Origin: Achromobacter sp. B7
GTDB lineage: Bacteria; Pseudomonadota; Gammaproteobacteria; Burkholderiales; Burkholderiaceae_B
Reading direction: 5' to 3'
Assembly: GCF_003600685.1 (NCBI RefSeq)
Contig: NZ_CP032084.1
Coordinates: 4,960,001 to 5,024,000, forward strand
DNA length: 64,000 bases
Shown one piece after another: positions 1 to 7,877 of this stretch. Each line of letters opens with the position of its first letter. The first letter of the stretch is position 1. The notes under the pieces were generated by a model that saw nothing but the letters and a program-made list of their open reading frames with translations, was not told where the DNA came from and made no database searches. The position numbers and the translations under genes were made by a program.

Positions 1-2262
1 CTGCTTGGCCGTCACGGTATCGTCGCCCGCGCTGACCTGGCTATAGGTCGAGATCTGCCAGTTGACGCCGCCGCCCACGGTCAGGCGGCTCCAGTCGCCC
101 GGCAAGCGGTACGTGGTGAACAGCTTGGCCATGGCGCGTGGCCGTTCGGTGTTGACGGACACCCCTTCGGCATCGCGGCTGGTGTAGTACGTGCCGCCCG
201 CGTAGGCGTTCCAGCCCGGCGCCAACTGGCCACTGACTTCCAGTTCCACGCCCTTGGTCGTGACGCCGTCGGCCGTGGTGTAGGCCTGGTCCATCGAGCC
301 CGGCACCAGCGCGTCGCCATCCAGCACCGCCAACTTGCTTTGCTTGACCTTGAACAGCGCAATCGACGTGTTCAAGCGGCCGTCCAGGTATTCGCCCTTG
401 ACGCCCACTTCGTAGTTCTTGCCTTGCACCGGGTCCAGGTAATTGCCGTTGCGGTCGCGGTTATCCTGCGGCTGAAAGATGTCGGTGTAGCTGACGTAGG
501 TGGAATACGTGTCGTTGATGTCGTAGACCACGCCCGCGTAGGGAATGAACTGCGAGTCCTTCTGGTCGCGCGTGTCGGACTTGGATTCCCACGTGGCGTA
601 GCGGCCGCCCGTGATGGCGGTCAGGCGATCGGTCAGCGACCAGCGCGCCGCGGCGTACGCGCCCTGCTGATGCGTGACCGTGTCGCGCAACGTGGCGTCC
701 GTCCAGGTCGGCTGCGCGAATGAACCGTCCCATTGATAGAAGTTGCCGGTGCTGGCCAGCGACGCGCTTTCAAATCCGTAGCGATAGAAGTCTTCGCCAT
801 AACGGCTGCGCATGGCGCCCACCACCACTTCGTGCTTGCGGCCCAGCAAGGTGAACGGCCCCTTGGCCTGCACATCCAGCGAGGTCTGGTCGGCGTACGA
901 ATTCCAGTAGCCCGGCAGCGCGCGCAGGCCCGTGCCGGTTTCGCGGTCCAGGTCGCCATACAGGTACAGCAGCTTGGCGTCGTACTTGCTCTTGCGATGG
1001 GACCAGTCGGCGCGCACTTCCCAGTCATTCTGGAACCGGTGCGACAGCGTGGCGAACATGGTTTCGTTGGTGGTGTGCCAATACGTCCAGTCGGCCGCCG
1101 TGGTCTTGGAGCGCCGCCAGTTCGTGTCCGTGCCGTCGCTGAACACCACGGGCAGGCTGCCCCAGGTGGAGCCGCGCGGACGCTTGTCCTGATAGTCGGC
1201 GCCGATACTCAAGGTGGTGTTGGGCGTGAGGTCGGCGTCGATCACGCCGTAGAACACCTTCTTGTTGGCGTGGTACAGGTCGATATAGGAATCGCGGCCC
1301 TGGTACACGGCGACCATGCGGGCGCGCACCGTGCCGGCTTCGTTTAGCGGCGTGGACATATCCAGCGTGCCGCGATACTGGTTCCACGAGCCAAAGCCCG
1401 CGCTGACAGAACCGGTAAAGGTCTTGCTGTTGGCGTGCTTGCGCACCAGGTTGATCGATGCGCCGGGGTTGCCCGCGCCCGTCATCAGGCCGGTGGCGCC
1501 GCGCACAACCTCAATGCGGTCATAGATGAAGGAATCGTTATCGGATTCGCCATACATGGACAGGCCGATGGTGGTGGGCACGCCGTCGTACTGCAGGCTG
1601 TCGATGTAGAAGCCGCGCGACCAGAAATCGGTGCGGTCCGAATCCTCGCTGACCACCTGCACACCCACCACGTTGCCCATCACTTCGTCCAGCGACCGCA
1701 GGTTCTGGTCGTCGATGCGCTGGCGCGTCACCACGCTGACGGACTGCGGCGTTTCGCGCAGCGACAGCGTCAGCCCGGTTGCCGCCGCGGATGCGGGCGT
1801 GGTGTAGGAGCCCGTGCCTTCGGTTACGGCCGGGTCCGAATTGCCCAGCACGGTCACGGGCGCCAGGCTGGCCACGCCGCCATCACGCGTCAGGATGATG
1901 CTGTCGCCCTGCCAGCGGTACACCACGCCCGTACCTTGCAGCAAACCGCGCAGCGCTTCTTCGGGTGTCATGCTGCCGGAGAAACCACGGGTGGACAGGC
2001 CGGCCACCACGTCGGGCGCGTAGAACACGCGCACCTTGGTCTGCGCCGCCCATTGCAGCAGCGCATCGCCCAGCGGCTGGGCGCCGATGTTGATGGACAC
2101 GCCGGCGTTCTGGGCGCGCGCCGCGCCGGGCGCGGCGGCCAGACTCAAGGCCACACCCAGGGCCAGGCCCACGGCCAGCGTCAAGGAAGAAGGCGTGAAG
2201 CGCGGGGTGGCGCGGGCGCGGCGCGATGCCGGCAATGAATTTCGGTGTGCGAAGAAGGTCAC
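1..2262 (-). CDS. TonB-dependent siderophore receptor with STN signalling domain (C-terminus beyond window)
   Basis: Outer-membrane gated channel importing a ferric siderophore with TonB energy. The reading frame stays open to base 1, so about 754 residues are visible and the last beta strands lie outside. The start is GTG at 2262, four codons after an in-frame stop and preceded by an AGGT element. A long signal peptide ends near AARAQ. An STN/secretin-TonB domain follows (VSINIGAQPLGDALLQWAAQ), then a plug with the RETPQSVSVVTRQRI stretch typical of siderophore receptors (FpvA/FhuE/FoxA group), then the barrel. The STN domain implies transducer function: the ligand-loaded receptor signals to the FecR-like protein encoded just upstream, which controls the FecI-like sigma factor. 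The ligand cannot be read from sequence. Family call is firm; specificity is unknown. Confidence 0.93.
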   Translation of the reverse strand, partial: MTFFAHRNSLPASRRARATPRFTPSSLTLAVGLALGVALSLAAAPGAARAQNAGVSINIGAQPLGDALLQWAAQTKVRVFYAPDVVAGLSTRGFSGSMTPEEALRGLLQGTGVVYRWQGDSIILTRDGGVASLAPVTVLGNSDPAVTEGTGSYTTPASAAATGLTLSLRETPQSVSVVTRQRIDDQNLRSLDEVMGNVVGVQVVSEDSDRTDFWSRGFYIDSLQYDGVPTTIGLSMYGESDNDSFIYDRIEVVRGATGLMTGAGNPGASINLVRKHANSKTFTGSVSAGFGSWNQYRGTLDMSTPLNEAGTVRARMVAVYQGRDSYIDLYHANKKVFYGVIDADLTPNTTLSIGADYQDKRPRGSTWGSLPVVFSDGTDTNWRRSKTTAADWTYWHTTNETMFATLSHRFQNDWEVRADWSHRKSKYDAKLLYLYGDLDRETGTGLRALPGYWNSYADQTSLDVQAKGPFTLLGRKHEVVVGAMRSRYGEDFYRYGFESASLASTGNFYQWDGSFAQPTWTDATLRDTVTHQQGAYAAARWSLTDRLTAITGGRYATWESKSDTRDQKDSQFIPYAGVVYDINDTYSTYVSYTDIFQPQDNRDRNGNYLDPVQGKNYEVGVKGEYLDGRLNTSIALFKVKQSKLAVLDGDALVPGSMDQAYTTADGVTTKGVELEVSGQLAPGWNAYAGGTYYTSRDAEGVSVNTERPRAMAKLFTTYRLPGDWSRLTVGGGVNWQISTYSQVSAGDDTVTAKQ

Positions 2263-2342
2263 GACTACCTGCTATTTCGGTTCGACGAGGGGGGTGGCAA
2301 GGGCCGGGCTATGAAGCTCGGCCCAACGCCTTCCTTCGTAGA

Positions 2343-2378
2343 ACGTTTCAAACGCAGATAAACCTGAATCTCATTCCC
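2343..2378 (-). promoter_or_regulatory. Candidate FecI-type promoter for the TonB receptor
   Basis: On the minus strand GGGAAT (2378-2373) lies 17 bp from GCGTTT (2355-2350), about 90 bp before the receptor GTG and right after the fecR stop. The spacing and GGAAAT-like -35 resemble promoters read by FecI-type sigma factors. The match is only approximate. Confidence 0.35.
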
Positions 2379-2380
2379 AT

Positions 2381-3421
2381 TTATTTTGTAACGGCGCCCG
2401 CCGCGTCCGCCCGCGTGTAGATGTCGATGGGGCCGCCGGGGCGTGGCGCAAGGCGCACCGGCGCAATGGCAGGCAAGGCATCGATCAAGGCTTCGGGGCG
2501 GTCAAGCGGGAACGACGCGGACACGCGCAAGCGCCCCACCTTGTCGTCGGCCAGGCGCAGCGGCGTGGCCAGATAGCGGTTCATGTCGCGCACGACGTCT
2601 GCCAGCGGCGCGTTCTTGAACACCACGCGCCCTTCCCGCCAGGCGGTCGCCCCCGACACGTCGGCGGGCGCGGGCACGCCGATGGCGCCGCTGCCGGGCA
2701 CGCGGATGCCATGGCCCGCGCGCAGCACGGCGCGGCCCAGGTTCCACCAATGCCCGCCCGACACCTGCACCGTGCCGGACTCCACCAGCACGGTCACCTG
2801 GTCGGCGTCGCGGCGTACGTCGAACACCGTGCCCGTTACGCGCACCACGCCGCTGCCGGCGTCCACGGTGAACGGGCGTGTGGCATCCGCCGCCACGGTA
2901 AAGGTGATTTCGCCGCTGTCCAACGCCACGTCACGGCGTTCGGCATACAGCTTGACCGTGGCGCGCGTGCCGCCGTTGATCTCAAGCACGGAACCGTCGG
3001 GCAGGCTCAGTTGGCGGCGTTCGCCGCGTTCGGTGCTGACCGTGGTGGTGAAGGACGGCGCGGGCACCGGCAGGTTCCACCACACGCCCAGCGCGACAAC
3101 CACCGCGGCCGCACAGGCCAGCGCGACTCGCAGGGTCAAGAAGCGGTCAGGCCGTGGGAGGCGGGGCCGCGCCGGCACCGGGCCGCCCAACAGGGCATGC
3201 ACCTGATCGCGCGGCAAGCCCGCCGCCGCCGCGCCCAGCTGCTGCATGCGGTCGAACTGCCGGGCGCGCTCGGGGTGGTCGCGCCGCCAGCGCGCAAACG
3301 CGCGCCGGTCACGCCGCGTGAGGTCACCCGAATGCCAGCGCGCGAACCACCACGCCGCGGTGGCGGCGTCGCGCGGATCATCGCGCGGATCATCGTGATC
3401 AGGGGTAGGAGACATCGTCAT
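2381..3421 (-). CDS. FecR-family anti-sigma / transmembrane signal transducer
   Basis: Inner-membrane regulator that passes the signal from the siderophore-loaded receptor to the FecI-like sigma factor. The ATG at 3421 overlaps the sigma-factor TGA (ATGA), which implies translational coupling, and gives 346 residues, usual for FecR. A longer upstream frame only shadows the sigma gene. An N-terminal DUF4880-type region (AAWWFARWHSGDLTRRDR, FARWRRDHPERARQFD) would be cytoplasmic and bind sigma. One membrane helix follows (LRVALACAAAVVVALGVWW). The periplasmic FecR domain carries ERRQLSLPDGSVLEINGGT and VRVTGTVFDVR. A C-terminal STN-like segment (VVFKNAPLADVVRDMNRYL) probably contacts the receptor. 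A second ATG at 3415 is possible. Confidence 0.93.
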   Translation of the reverse strand: MTMSPTPDHDDPRDDPRDAATAAWWFARWHSGDLTRRDRRAFARWRRDHPERARQFDRMQQLGAAAAGLPRDQVHALLGGPVPARPRLPRPDRFLTLRVALACAAAVVVALGVWWNLPVPAPSFTTTVSTERGERRQLSLPDGSVLEINGGTRATVKLYAERRDVALDSGEITFTVAADATRPFTVDAGSGVVRVTGTVFDVRRDADQVTVLVESGTVQVSGGHWWNLGRAVLRAGHGIRVPGSGAIGVPAPADVSGATAWREGRVVFKNAPLADVVRDMNRYLATPLRLADDKVGRLRVSASFPLDRPEALIDALPAIAPVRLAPRPGGPIDIYTRADAAGAVTK

Positions 3422-3921
3422 GGAGTGTATTCGCGCAGGCGGTCGCGGGCATGCTCGATGGCGCGCATGACATAGCGTTCGATCATGTTCTTGGACAGAC
3501 CCATGTGCTGGGCGACTTCCGCCTGGGTCCAGCCTTCGATGCGGTTCAGCACGAATGCCTGGCGGCACTTGGGCGGCAATTCCGCCAGCACTTTGGCCAG
3601 ATCGTCGGCCAGGCGCGCGGCCCGCAACGGCGCATCGGGGTCTTGCACGATCAACTGATCGGCGTCGTTCAATTCGTCCAGCGGCACGTGTTCGGCGCGG
3701 TCCTGCCGCCGCCACCGATCGATCAAGCGATGGCTTGCCGCCTGGAACAGATACCCGCGCGCCTTCAGCGCCACGCTGGCGTCCGCCTTCAGCAAGCGTT
3801 CGACGGCGTCATGCGCCGCGTCTTCGGCGTCGTGCCGGTTGCCCGTGCGGCGGCTCCATACGCCCACCAGCTCGTCGTAATACGCGAGCCAGCCGGTGCG
3901 GGTCGGAGGTGAGCGGGACAT
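3418..3921 (-). CDS. FecI-type ECF sigma factor
   Basis: Extracytoplasmic-function RNA polymerase sigma subunit of the iron-starvation class, 167 residues, normal length. Region 2 is seen around DAEDAAHDAVERLL and ARGYLFQAASHRLIDRWRR. Region 4 helix-turn-helix is at LPPKCRQAFVLNRIEGWTQ followed by AEVAQHMGLSKNMIERYV. It is first in the sigma/anti-sigma/receptor cassette and its stop overlaps the fecR start. Expected targets are the receptor promoter and perhaps siderophore genes elsewhere. Transcription should be iron-repressed through the Fur box in its promoter. Confidence 0.95.
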   Translation of the reverse strand: MSRSPPTRTGWLAYYDELVGVWSRRTGNRHDAEDAAHDAVERLLKADASVALKARGYLFQAASHRLIDRWRRQDRAEHVPLDELNDADQLIVQDPDAPLRAARLADDLAKVLAELPPKCRQAFVLNRIEGWTQAEVAQHMGLSKNMIERYVMRAIEHARDRLREYTP

Positions 3922-3957
3922 GGGCCGAACGGATTACGCAGCGAAACAGGGTGGCGA

Positions 3958-3985
3958 ATTTTACAAATAATTCTCATTATCGCAA
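3958..3985 (-). promoter_or_regulatory. fecI promoter with Fur box
   Basis: Minus strand: TTGCGA (3985-3980), 16-bp spacer, TAAAAT (3963-3958). The spacer is covered by GATAATGAGAATTATTTGT (3981-3963), which matches 14 of 19 positions of the classical Fur box GATAATGATAATCATTATC. Fur-Fe bound there would occlude polymerase. Confidence 0.75.
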
Positions 3986-4027
3986 CTGCTGTTTTTAGCG
4001 CCCGGCCAGATGCGGCGCTTTTTGCCG

Positions 4028-4270
4028 CTAGTAATCCATGGGGATATGCGCCTGCGCCGCGCGCAGTTCCTGGATGTGGCGTTCGGCCTCTTGCCGTTCA
4101 GCCGCCGGCGGCAAGGGCCGCCAACCCACCATGTTGCCCGGCGTTTTCACGGGCATCCAACCCAGCACGCTGTATAGCGAAATGGCGGTATCGCCCGTGT
4201 CCAGGCGCGTTTCGTAATAGCCCTGCCGATCCGGCGCAGTGTCGCCGGACGTCCAATCCAACTGCGACAT
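4028..4270 (-). CDS. Small conserved-type hypothetical protein (80 aa)
   Basis: The start ATG at 4270 is chosen because AAGGAG lies 6 bases upstream; an ATG four bases earlier is out of frame and too close. The product is acidic and soluble, with no signal peptide or membrane segment. It has a Trp/Pro-rich centre (SLYSVLGWMPVKTPGNMVGWRPLPP) and a helical C-terminus (ERQEAERHIQELRAAQ). It stands alone between the fecI promoter and the band-7 gene, all on the minus strand. No family was recognised. The good ribosome-binding site and codon use suggest a real gene. Confidence 0.6.
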   Translation of the reverse strand: MSQLDWTSGDTAPDRQGYYETRLDTGDTAISLYSVLGWMPVKTPGNMVGWRPLPPAAERQEAERHIQELRAAQAHIPMDY

Positions 4271-4431
4271 CCATGTCTCCTTGTGCAAGCCTCTTGGGCA
4301 AGCGCGCCGCCCGCGTGCGGCCTTCGCTTGCCTGATCGTAAAACGGGCGTTGTACGCCGGTGCGCCTACCTTGCGCCCGCTTTGCAATTCTTGACAGAGG
4401 GGAATCCCTAGGATGCCGAAGGCGCTGCGCG

Positions 4432-5334
4432 TTACTTGATGCCGATGAACGGCAGCGCGGCACCGGGTACCTGCGTGGCCGGCAGCACGCCGTCCCACTT
4501 TTCAACAGCGTTCAGGCTGACCAGGTTGGTGTTGGCGGCCAGCGCTTCGGCCTTGGCGCGGATGGACGCGGCTTCGGCGTCGCCGCGCATGCGGATGCCG
4601 TCGGCTTCAGCGGTGAACTGCTGGCGGCGTGCATCGGCTTCTGCCTTGGCCTTCACCACCTGGATCTCGGCGTTGATCATCGCCGTTTCCTTTTGCTGGC
4701 GCGTCGTTTCAATCTGCACCTGCGCCAACATGCGCTGTTCAATCGAATGCTCGTAGGCTTGCGAGAAACCCACTTCTTCGATCTGCACGCCCACCACTTG
4801 CACCGGCGCGCCTTCCATCGTCTTGAGCACCGCGTTGTTCACATCCAGGCCCAGCTTCTGGCGTTCCTGAATGGCGCGCACGGCGGTGTACTGGCCGAAC
4901 ACGTTCTTCACGGCGTCGGGCGTCTTGCGTTCCAGCACGCGCATCTGCAAATTGTTGATGGTGCCGTATTCCGAATACAGCTCGGCCACGTGCTCGGGCG
5001 GCACGCGGTACGTGACCGACACGCGCAAGTGCGCGGGCTGTTGGTCGTACGAATACGCTTCCAGCTTTTCAAACACGAACGTGTGGTCGCGCACCGACAC
5101 GGTCATCACGTTGTCGATGAACGGCGTCTTGAAGTCCAGGCCCGGTTCCGACACGCGCACCAGCTTGCCGTTACGCAGCACCACGCCGCGCTCGCCCTGG
5201 TCCACCTGAAACCACGAACCGAACGCCAGGAACAGGATCAGGAAAAACAGAATCACGGCCCCTGCGGCGACCTTAATGTTGCGCGGTTTGACCGCGCCGA
5301 TCGTCTTGACCATCTGGATATCCGTCGGCTTCAC
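4432..5334 (-). CDS. Prohibitin / band-7 (SPFH) family membrane protein
   Basis: 300 residues. A short cytoplasmic N-terminus precedes one membrane helix (VAAGAVILFFLILFLAFGSW). The SPFH domain follows (VDQGERGVVLRNGKLVRVSEPGLDF), then a long Ala/Glu/Arg-rich coiled coil near 205-270 (AEIQVVKAKAEADARRQQF, EAASIRAKAEALAANT). This is the architecture of prohibitins and HflK/HflC, which form membrane scaffolds and often modulate FtsH protease. It is not an obvious HflC because no hflK or hflX neighbour is present. Translation starts at GTG 5334, overlapping the stop of a 38-codon membrane ORF (GTGA), so the two are probably co-translated. Exact role unknown. Confidence 0.88.
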   Translation of the reverse strand: MKPTDIQMVKTIGAVKPRNIKVAAGAVILFFLILFLAFGSWFQVDQGERGVVLRNGKLVRVSEPGLDFKTPFIDNVMTVSVRDHTFVFEKLEAYSYDQQPAHLRVSVTYRVPPEHVAELYSEYGTINNLQMRVLERKTPDAVKNVFGQYTAVRAIQERQKLGLDVNNAVLKTMEGAPVQVVGVQIEEVGFSQAYEHSIEQRMLAQVQIETTRQQKETAMINAEIQVVKAKAEADARRQQFTAEADGIRMRGDAEAASIRAKAEALAANTNLVSLNAVEKWDGVLPATQVPGAALPFIGIK

Positions 5335-5447
5335 TTTGAGTCCCTGTCTGATTTTGTACGTTTACGGTCCGAGAACACGGCCGCGATGCCACGAGCGAGC
5401 AAATAGGCGACCACGGCCGCCCCCACCAAGATCAGGAAATAACGCAT
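5331..5447 (-). CDS. Tiny single-pass membrane protein (38 aa) coupled to the prohibitin gene
   Basis: An ATG at 5447, preceded by a G-rich stretch (GGGGGGGCTCGCG), opens a 38-residue frame. It has one clear hydrophobic helix (YFLILVGAAVVAYLLARGI) and a highly charged tail (SDRKRTKSDRDSK). Its TGA overlaps the GTG of the band-7 gene by 4 bases (GTGA). The overlap, helix and basic tail argue for a real small membrane protein, possibly a partner of the SPFH protein. No homologue is recalled. Confidence 0.6.
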   Translation of the reverse strand: MRYFLILVGAAVVAYLLARGIAAVFSDRKRTKSDRDSK

Positions 5448-5573
5448 CGCGAGCCCCCCCCGGGAAAGAAGCACCGGATTCTATCCCGTGATCGGAACCG
5501 AATCCGCATTCAAAAGACCACCATTGTTGCCAGACATTTCCGAACGTTGCCAGGCATGCAAATGGGGCGGTTT

Positions 5574-6284
5574 TCAGACGCCGTAATGCCGTAAACCCAG
5601 CCGCGACAAGGCATCGGGATAGTCCCAGAACGCGTGGTCCAGGCTGTCCATTTCCTGCTGCTCGGCCTCGGTCATCGCGCCGTAGATGTCGTTCAATTCG
5701 ATGACGTCGGGCGACGCCTCAAAGCGGTCGATCAGGCCGCGCATGCGCGACAGCACGGCCAGCATGTGCGTGGCGCCCAGCTTCTTTAACGCCTGCAACG
5801 CCAGCTGGCACGTGGGGTCGCCCCAGTTGCACAGAAATTGCATGAAGCCGCCATTGTTGATGTCGGCCTCCATGCGCCACAGCGCCACCAGTTCCTGTTC
5901 GATCAGCGGCAAGCGCTCAAGCGTCCAGTCGGCCGCCTGCAACGCGGCCAGCGCTTTTTCATAGCGCTGGTCCCACAGGATGTCGTACACATTCAGCATG
6001 CCTCGCGGCGCGGGTTCCCACAGCCGCGGCCACACCAGGCCGTGGCCGTCGTCGACCAATTGCCATTGCAGGCGTTCGTCTGGCGTCGCCTTCTCAAGAC
6101 GGATGTAGCGCTTGATGGGTTCAGACAGCGTCTGGCCATTAGCCAGCGTCAATTGCAGATGTGTGGGCGTGAAGGCAAGGGCCGCGATGCGGTAGTCGGG
6201 CATTGGCGAATCGGGCATTGGCGAATCGGGCATTGGCGAATCGGGCACTGGCGAATCGGGCGTCGGCAAATCAGAAGTCGGCAT
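5574..6284 (-). CDS. DUF2442 / DUF4375 (DMP19-like) protein with repeated N-terminus
   Basis: 236 residues. The first 30 are built from a five-residue repeat (SPMPD variants) made by a 15-bp tandem DNA repeat. Residues about 31-90 look like DUF2442 (YRIAALAFTPTHLQLTLANG, PIKRYIRLEKATPDERLQW). The C-terminal half resembles DUF4375/DMP19 (WRMEADINNGGFMQFLCNWG), a family linked to DNA-mimic proteins. No function can be assigned. The start is uncertain: each repeat carries an ATG, and the MPDYRIAAL methionine may be the ancestral start. No convincing Shine-Dalgarno is visible at 6284. Confidence 0.72.
   Translation of the reverse strand: MPTSDLPTPDSPVPDSPMPDSPMPDSPMPDYRIAALAFTPTHLQLTLANGQTLSEPIKRYIRLEKATPDERLQWQLVDDGHGLVWPRLWEPAPRGMLNVYDILWDQRYEKALAALQAADWTLERLPLIEQELVALWRMEADINNGGFMQFLCNWGDPTCQLALQALKKLGATHMLAVLSRMRGLIDRFEASPDVIELNDIYGAMTEAEQQEMDSLDHAFWDYPDALSRLGLRHYGV
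6196..6270. repeat. Five 15-bp tandem units in the N-terminus of the DUF4375 gene
   Basis: Units tcgggcattggcgaa at 6196, 6211 and 6226 are identical. 6241 has one change and 6256 has diverged. On the coding strand each encodes DSPMP or a variant and supplies an ATG, so copy-number change would keep frame and alter protein length and possible start sites. Confidence 0.95.
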
Positions 6285-6463
6285 GGCGGCATGTGGCGGG
6301 GGAAAACGACAGGCAAATTACTGGAACGCCGTGGCGCTGTCGAGGCACGCGCTTTCCCGTCGCATCAGGCGGCAGATTGTTACGCCATCGGTCATCGGGC
6401 ATCTGCTACCGTGGCATTTCGCCCCGCCGGCATTGCGCCCGGCGCTGAAAGACGGAGACCCGA

Positions 6464-7528
6464 ATGCCACGTCCTTCCGAGTCCACCCCCTTGATCGGCG
6501 TGATCCCCCCGTATGTGCTGGACCGCCTGGCGCAGCATACCGACGCCCGCGTCAGCATGCCCGCCGTCAAGACGTTGATCATCGACCAGCAGCAGCGCAG
6601 CCTGCGCGACATGGCTACGCAACCGCCCCGCGCCACGCTTGCGCCAAACGCGCCGCCCTCTCGCCCAGGCGCGCCGCAGCGCGCCATTCACGATGCGCAC
6701 AACGACACCACGCTACCGGGCACGCTGGTGCGCACCGAAGGCCGGCCCGCCAGCGGCGACGTGGCGGTGGACGAAGCCTATGCGCATCTGGGCGCCACCT
6801 ACAAACTGTTCTGGGACGTCTACAAACGCCACTCCATCGACGGCCACGGCCTGCCGCTGGTGGGCACCGTGCATTACGGCGAAGACTACGACAACGCCTT
6901 CTGGAACGGCGCGCAGATGGTGTTTGGCGATGGCGACGGCGAAGTCTTCAACCGCTTCACCGTCGCCGTCGACATCATCGGGCACGAGCTGGCGCACGGC
7001 GTCATCGATTCCGAGGCCGCCCTGCTCTATCAAGGCCAGTCCGGCGCGCTGAACGAATCGTTGTGCGACGTCTTTGGCGCGCTGGTCAAGCAATACGCGC
7101 TGGGGCAAACGGCGCGGCAGGCCGATTGGCTGGTGGGCGCCGGGCTCTTCACCGAAAAGATCAACGCCCGCGCGCTGCGTTCAATGTCGGAACCGGGCAG
7201 CGCGTACGACGACCCGGCGCTGGGCCGCGACCCGCAACCCGCGCACATGCGCGACTACGTCGATACGCCGCGCGACAACGGCGGCGTCCACATCAATTCC
7301 GGCATACCCAACCGCGCGTTCTTCCTGGCGGCCACCGCGCTGGATGGCCCCGCGTGGAAAGGCGCGGGCGGCGTCTGGTACGACACCTTGTGCGACAAGC
7401 GGCTGCGCCACGACGCCGACTTCAAAACCTTTGCCGCGTTGACGGTGACGGTCGCTGCCGAACGCTTTGACGCCGCCGTGCAGCGCGCCGTGGCGCAAGC
7501 CTGGGCGACCGTAGGAGTCCTGACATGA
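6464..7528 (+). CDS. M4 (thermolysin family) metalloprotease, protealysin-like
   Basis: 354 residues, close to protealysin. The zinc site is complete: HELAH at 174-178, glutamate ligand E198 in GALNESLCDVFG, and catalytic histidine H276 in GGVHINSGIPNRAFF. The N-terminus has the short protealysin-type propeptide with IGVIPPYVLDRLA rather than the long thermolysin prodomain. It has no signal peptide, as in protealysin. GGAG lies 7 bases before the ATG. The stop overlaps the next start (ATGA), and that gene encodes the cognate-type inhibitor emfourin. Protealysin-like enzymes are thought to act inside cells or after non-classical release, for example in host invasion. Self-processing of the propeptide is expected. 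Confidence 0.94.
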   Translation: MPRPSESTPLIGVIPPYVLDRLAQHTDARVSMPAVKTLIIDQQQRSLRDMATQPPRATLAPNAPPSRPGAPQRAIHDAHNDTTLPGTLVRTEGRPASGDVAVDEAYAHLGATYKLFWDVYKRHSIDGHGLPLVGTVHYGEDYDNAFWNGAQMVFGDGDGEVFNRFTVAVDIIGHELAHGVIDSEAALLYQGQSGALNESLCDVFGALVKQYALGQTARQADWLVGAGLFTEKINARALRSMSEPGSAYDDPALGRDPQPAHMRDYVDTPRDNGGVHINSGIPNRAFFLAATALDGPAWKGAGGVWYDTLCDKRLRHDADFKTFAALTVTVAAERFDAAVQRAVAQAWATVGVLT

Positions 7529-7857
7529 TCGAACTGCCTTCCTTGGACCTGGCGCTGCTGGTGCGGCTGACGCGTGAAGGCGGCGTGGCCTACCTGCCCG
7601 CGCTGACGCAGCCGCGCAGTATCAACCTGGCCACCTGCCCGCCCGGCGTGCGCCAGGAAGTGTGCGACACCTTGCAACGCGCGGCGCCGCTGGCCGTGCC
7701 CGAATACGGGCAGGCTGGCGGCGACCAGCGCTACTTTCATATCGAAATCGTGCTGGACCGCGACGAAGACTCGGCGGTGACGTTCGATGTGCCGGAAGCC
7801 CAGGCGCCCGACACGCTAGTGCAACTATGGAAGACGCACGCCCAGCCGCTTGACTGA
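7525..7857 (+). CDS. Emfourin (M4in)-like protease inhibitor
   Basis: 110 residues, translationally coupled (ATGA overlap) to the M4 protease. Family emfourins are about 110-115 residues and lie next to protealysin genes in the same orientation. The visible pattern fits: VRLTREGGVAYLPAL near the N-terminus, a central helix (CPPGVRQEVCDTLQRAA) and a C-terminal strand (QRYFHIEIVLDRDE). There is no signal peptide, so it would hold the protease inactive in the cytoplasm. The assignment rests on context plus sequence pattern. Confidence 0.85.
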   Translation: MIELPSLDLALLVRLTREGGVAYLPALTQPRSINLATCPPGVRQEVCDTLQRAAPLAVPEYGQAGGDQRYFHIEIVLDRDEDSAVTFDVPEAQAPDTLVQLWKTHAQPLD

Positions 7858-7877
7858 CGCGCCAGCGCCATCACGCA

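Noticed and set aside
2381..3715. 444-codon version of fecR
   Set aside because: The extra N-terminus only reads the fecI gene in another frame; ATG 3421 overlaps the fecI stop.
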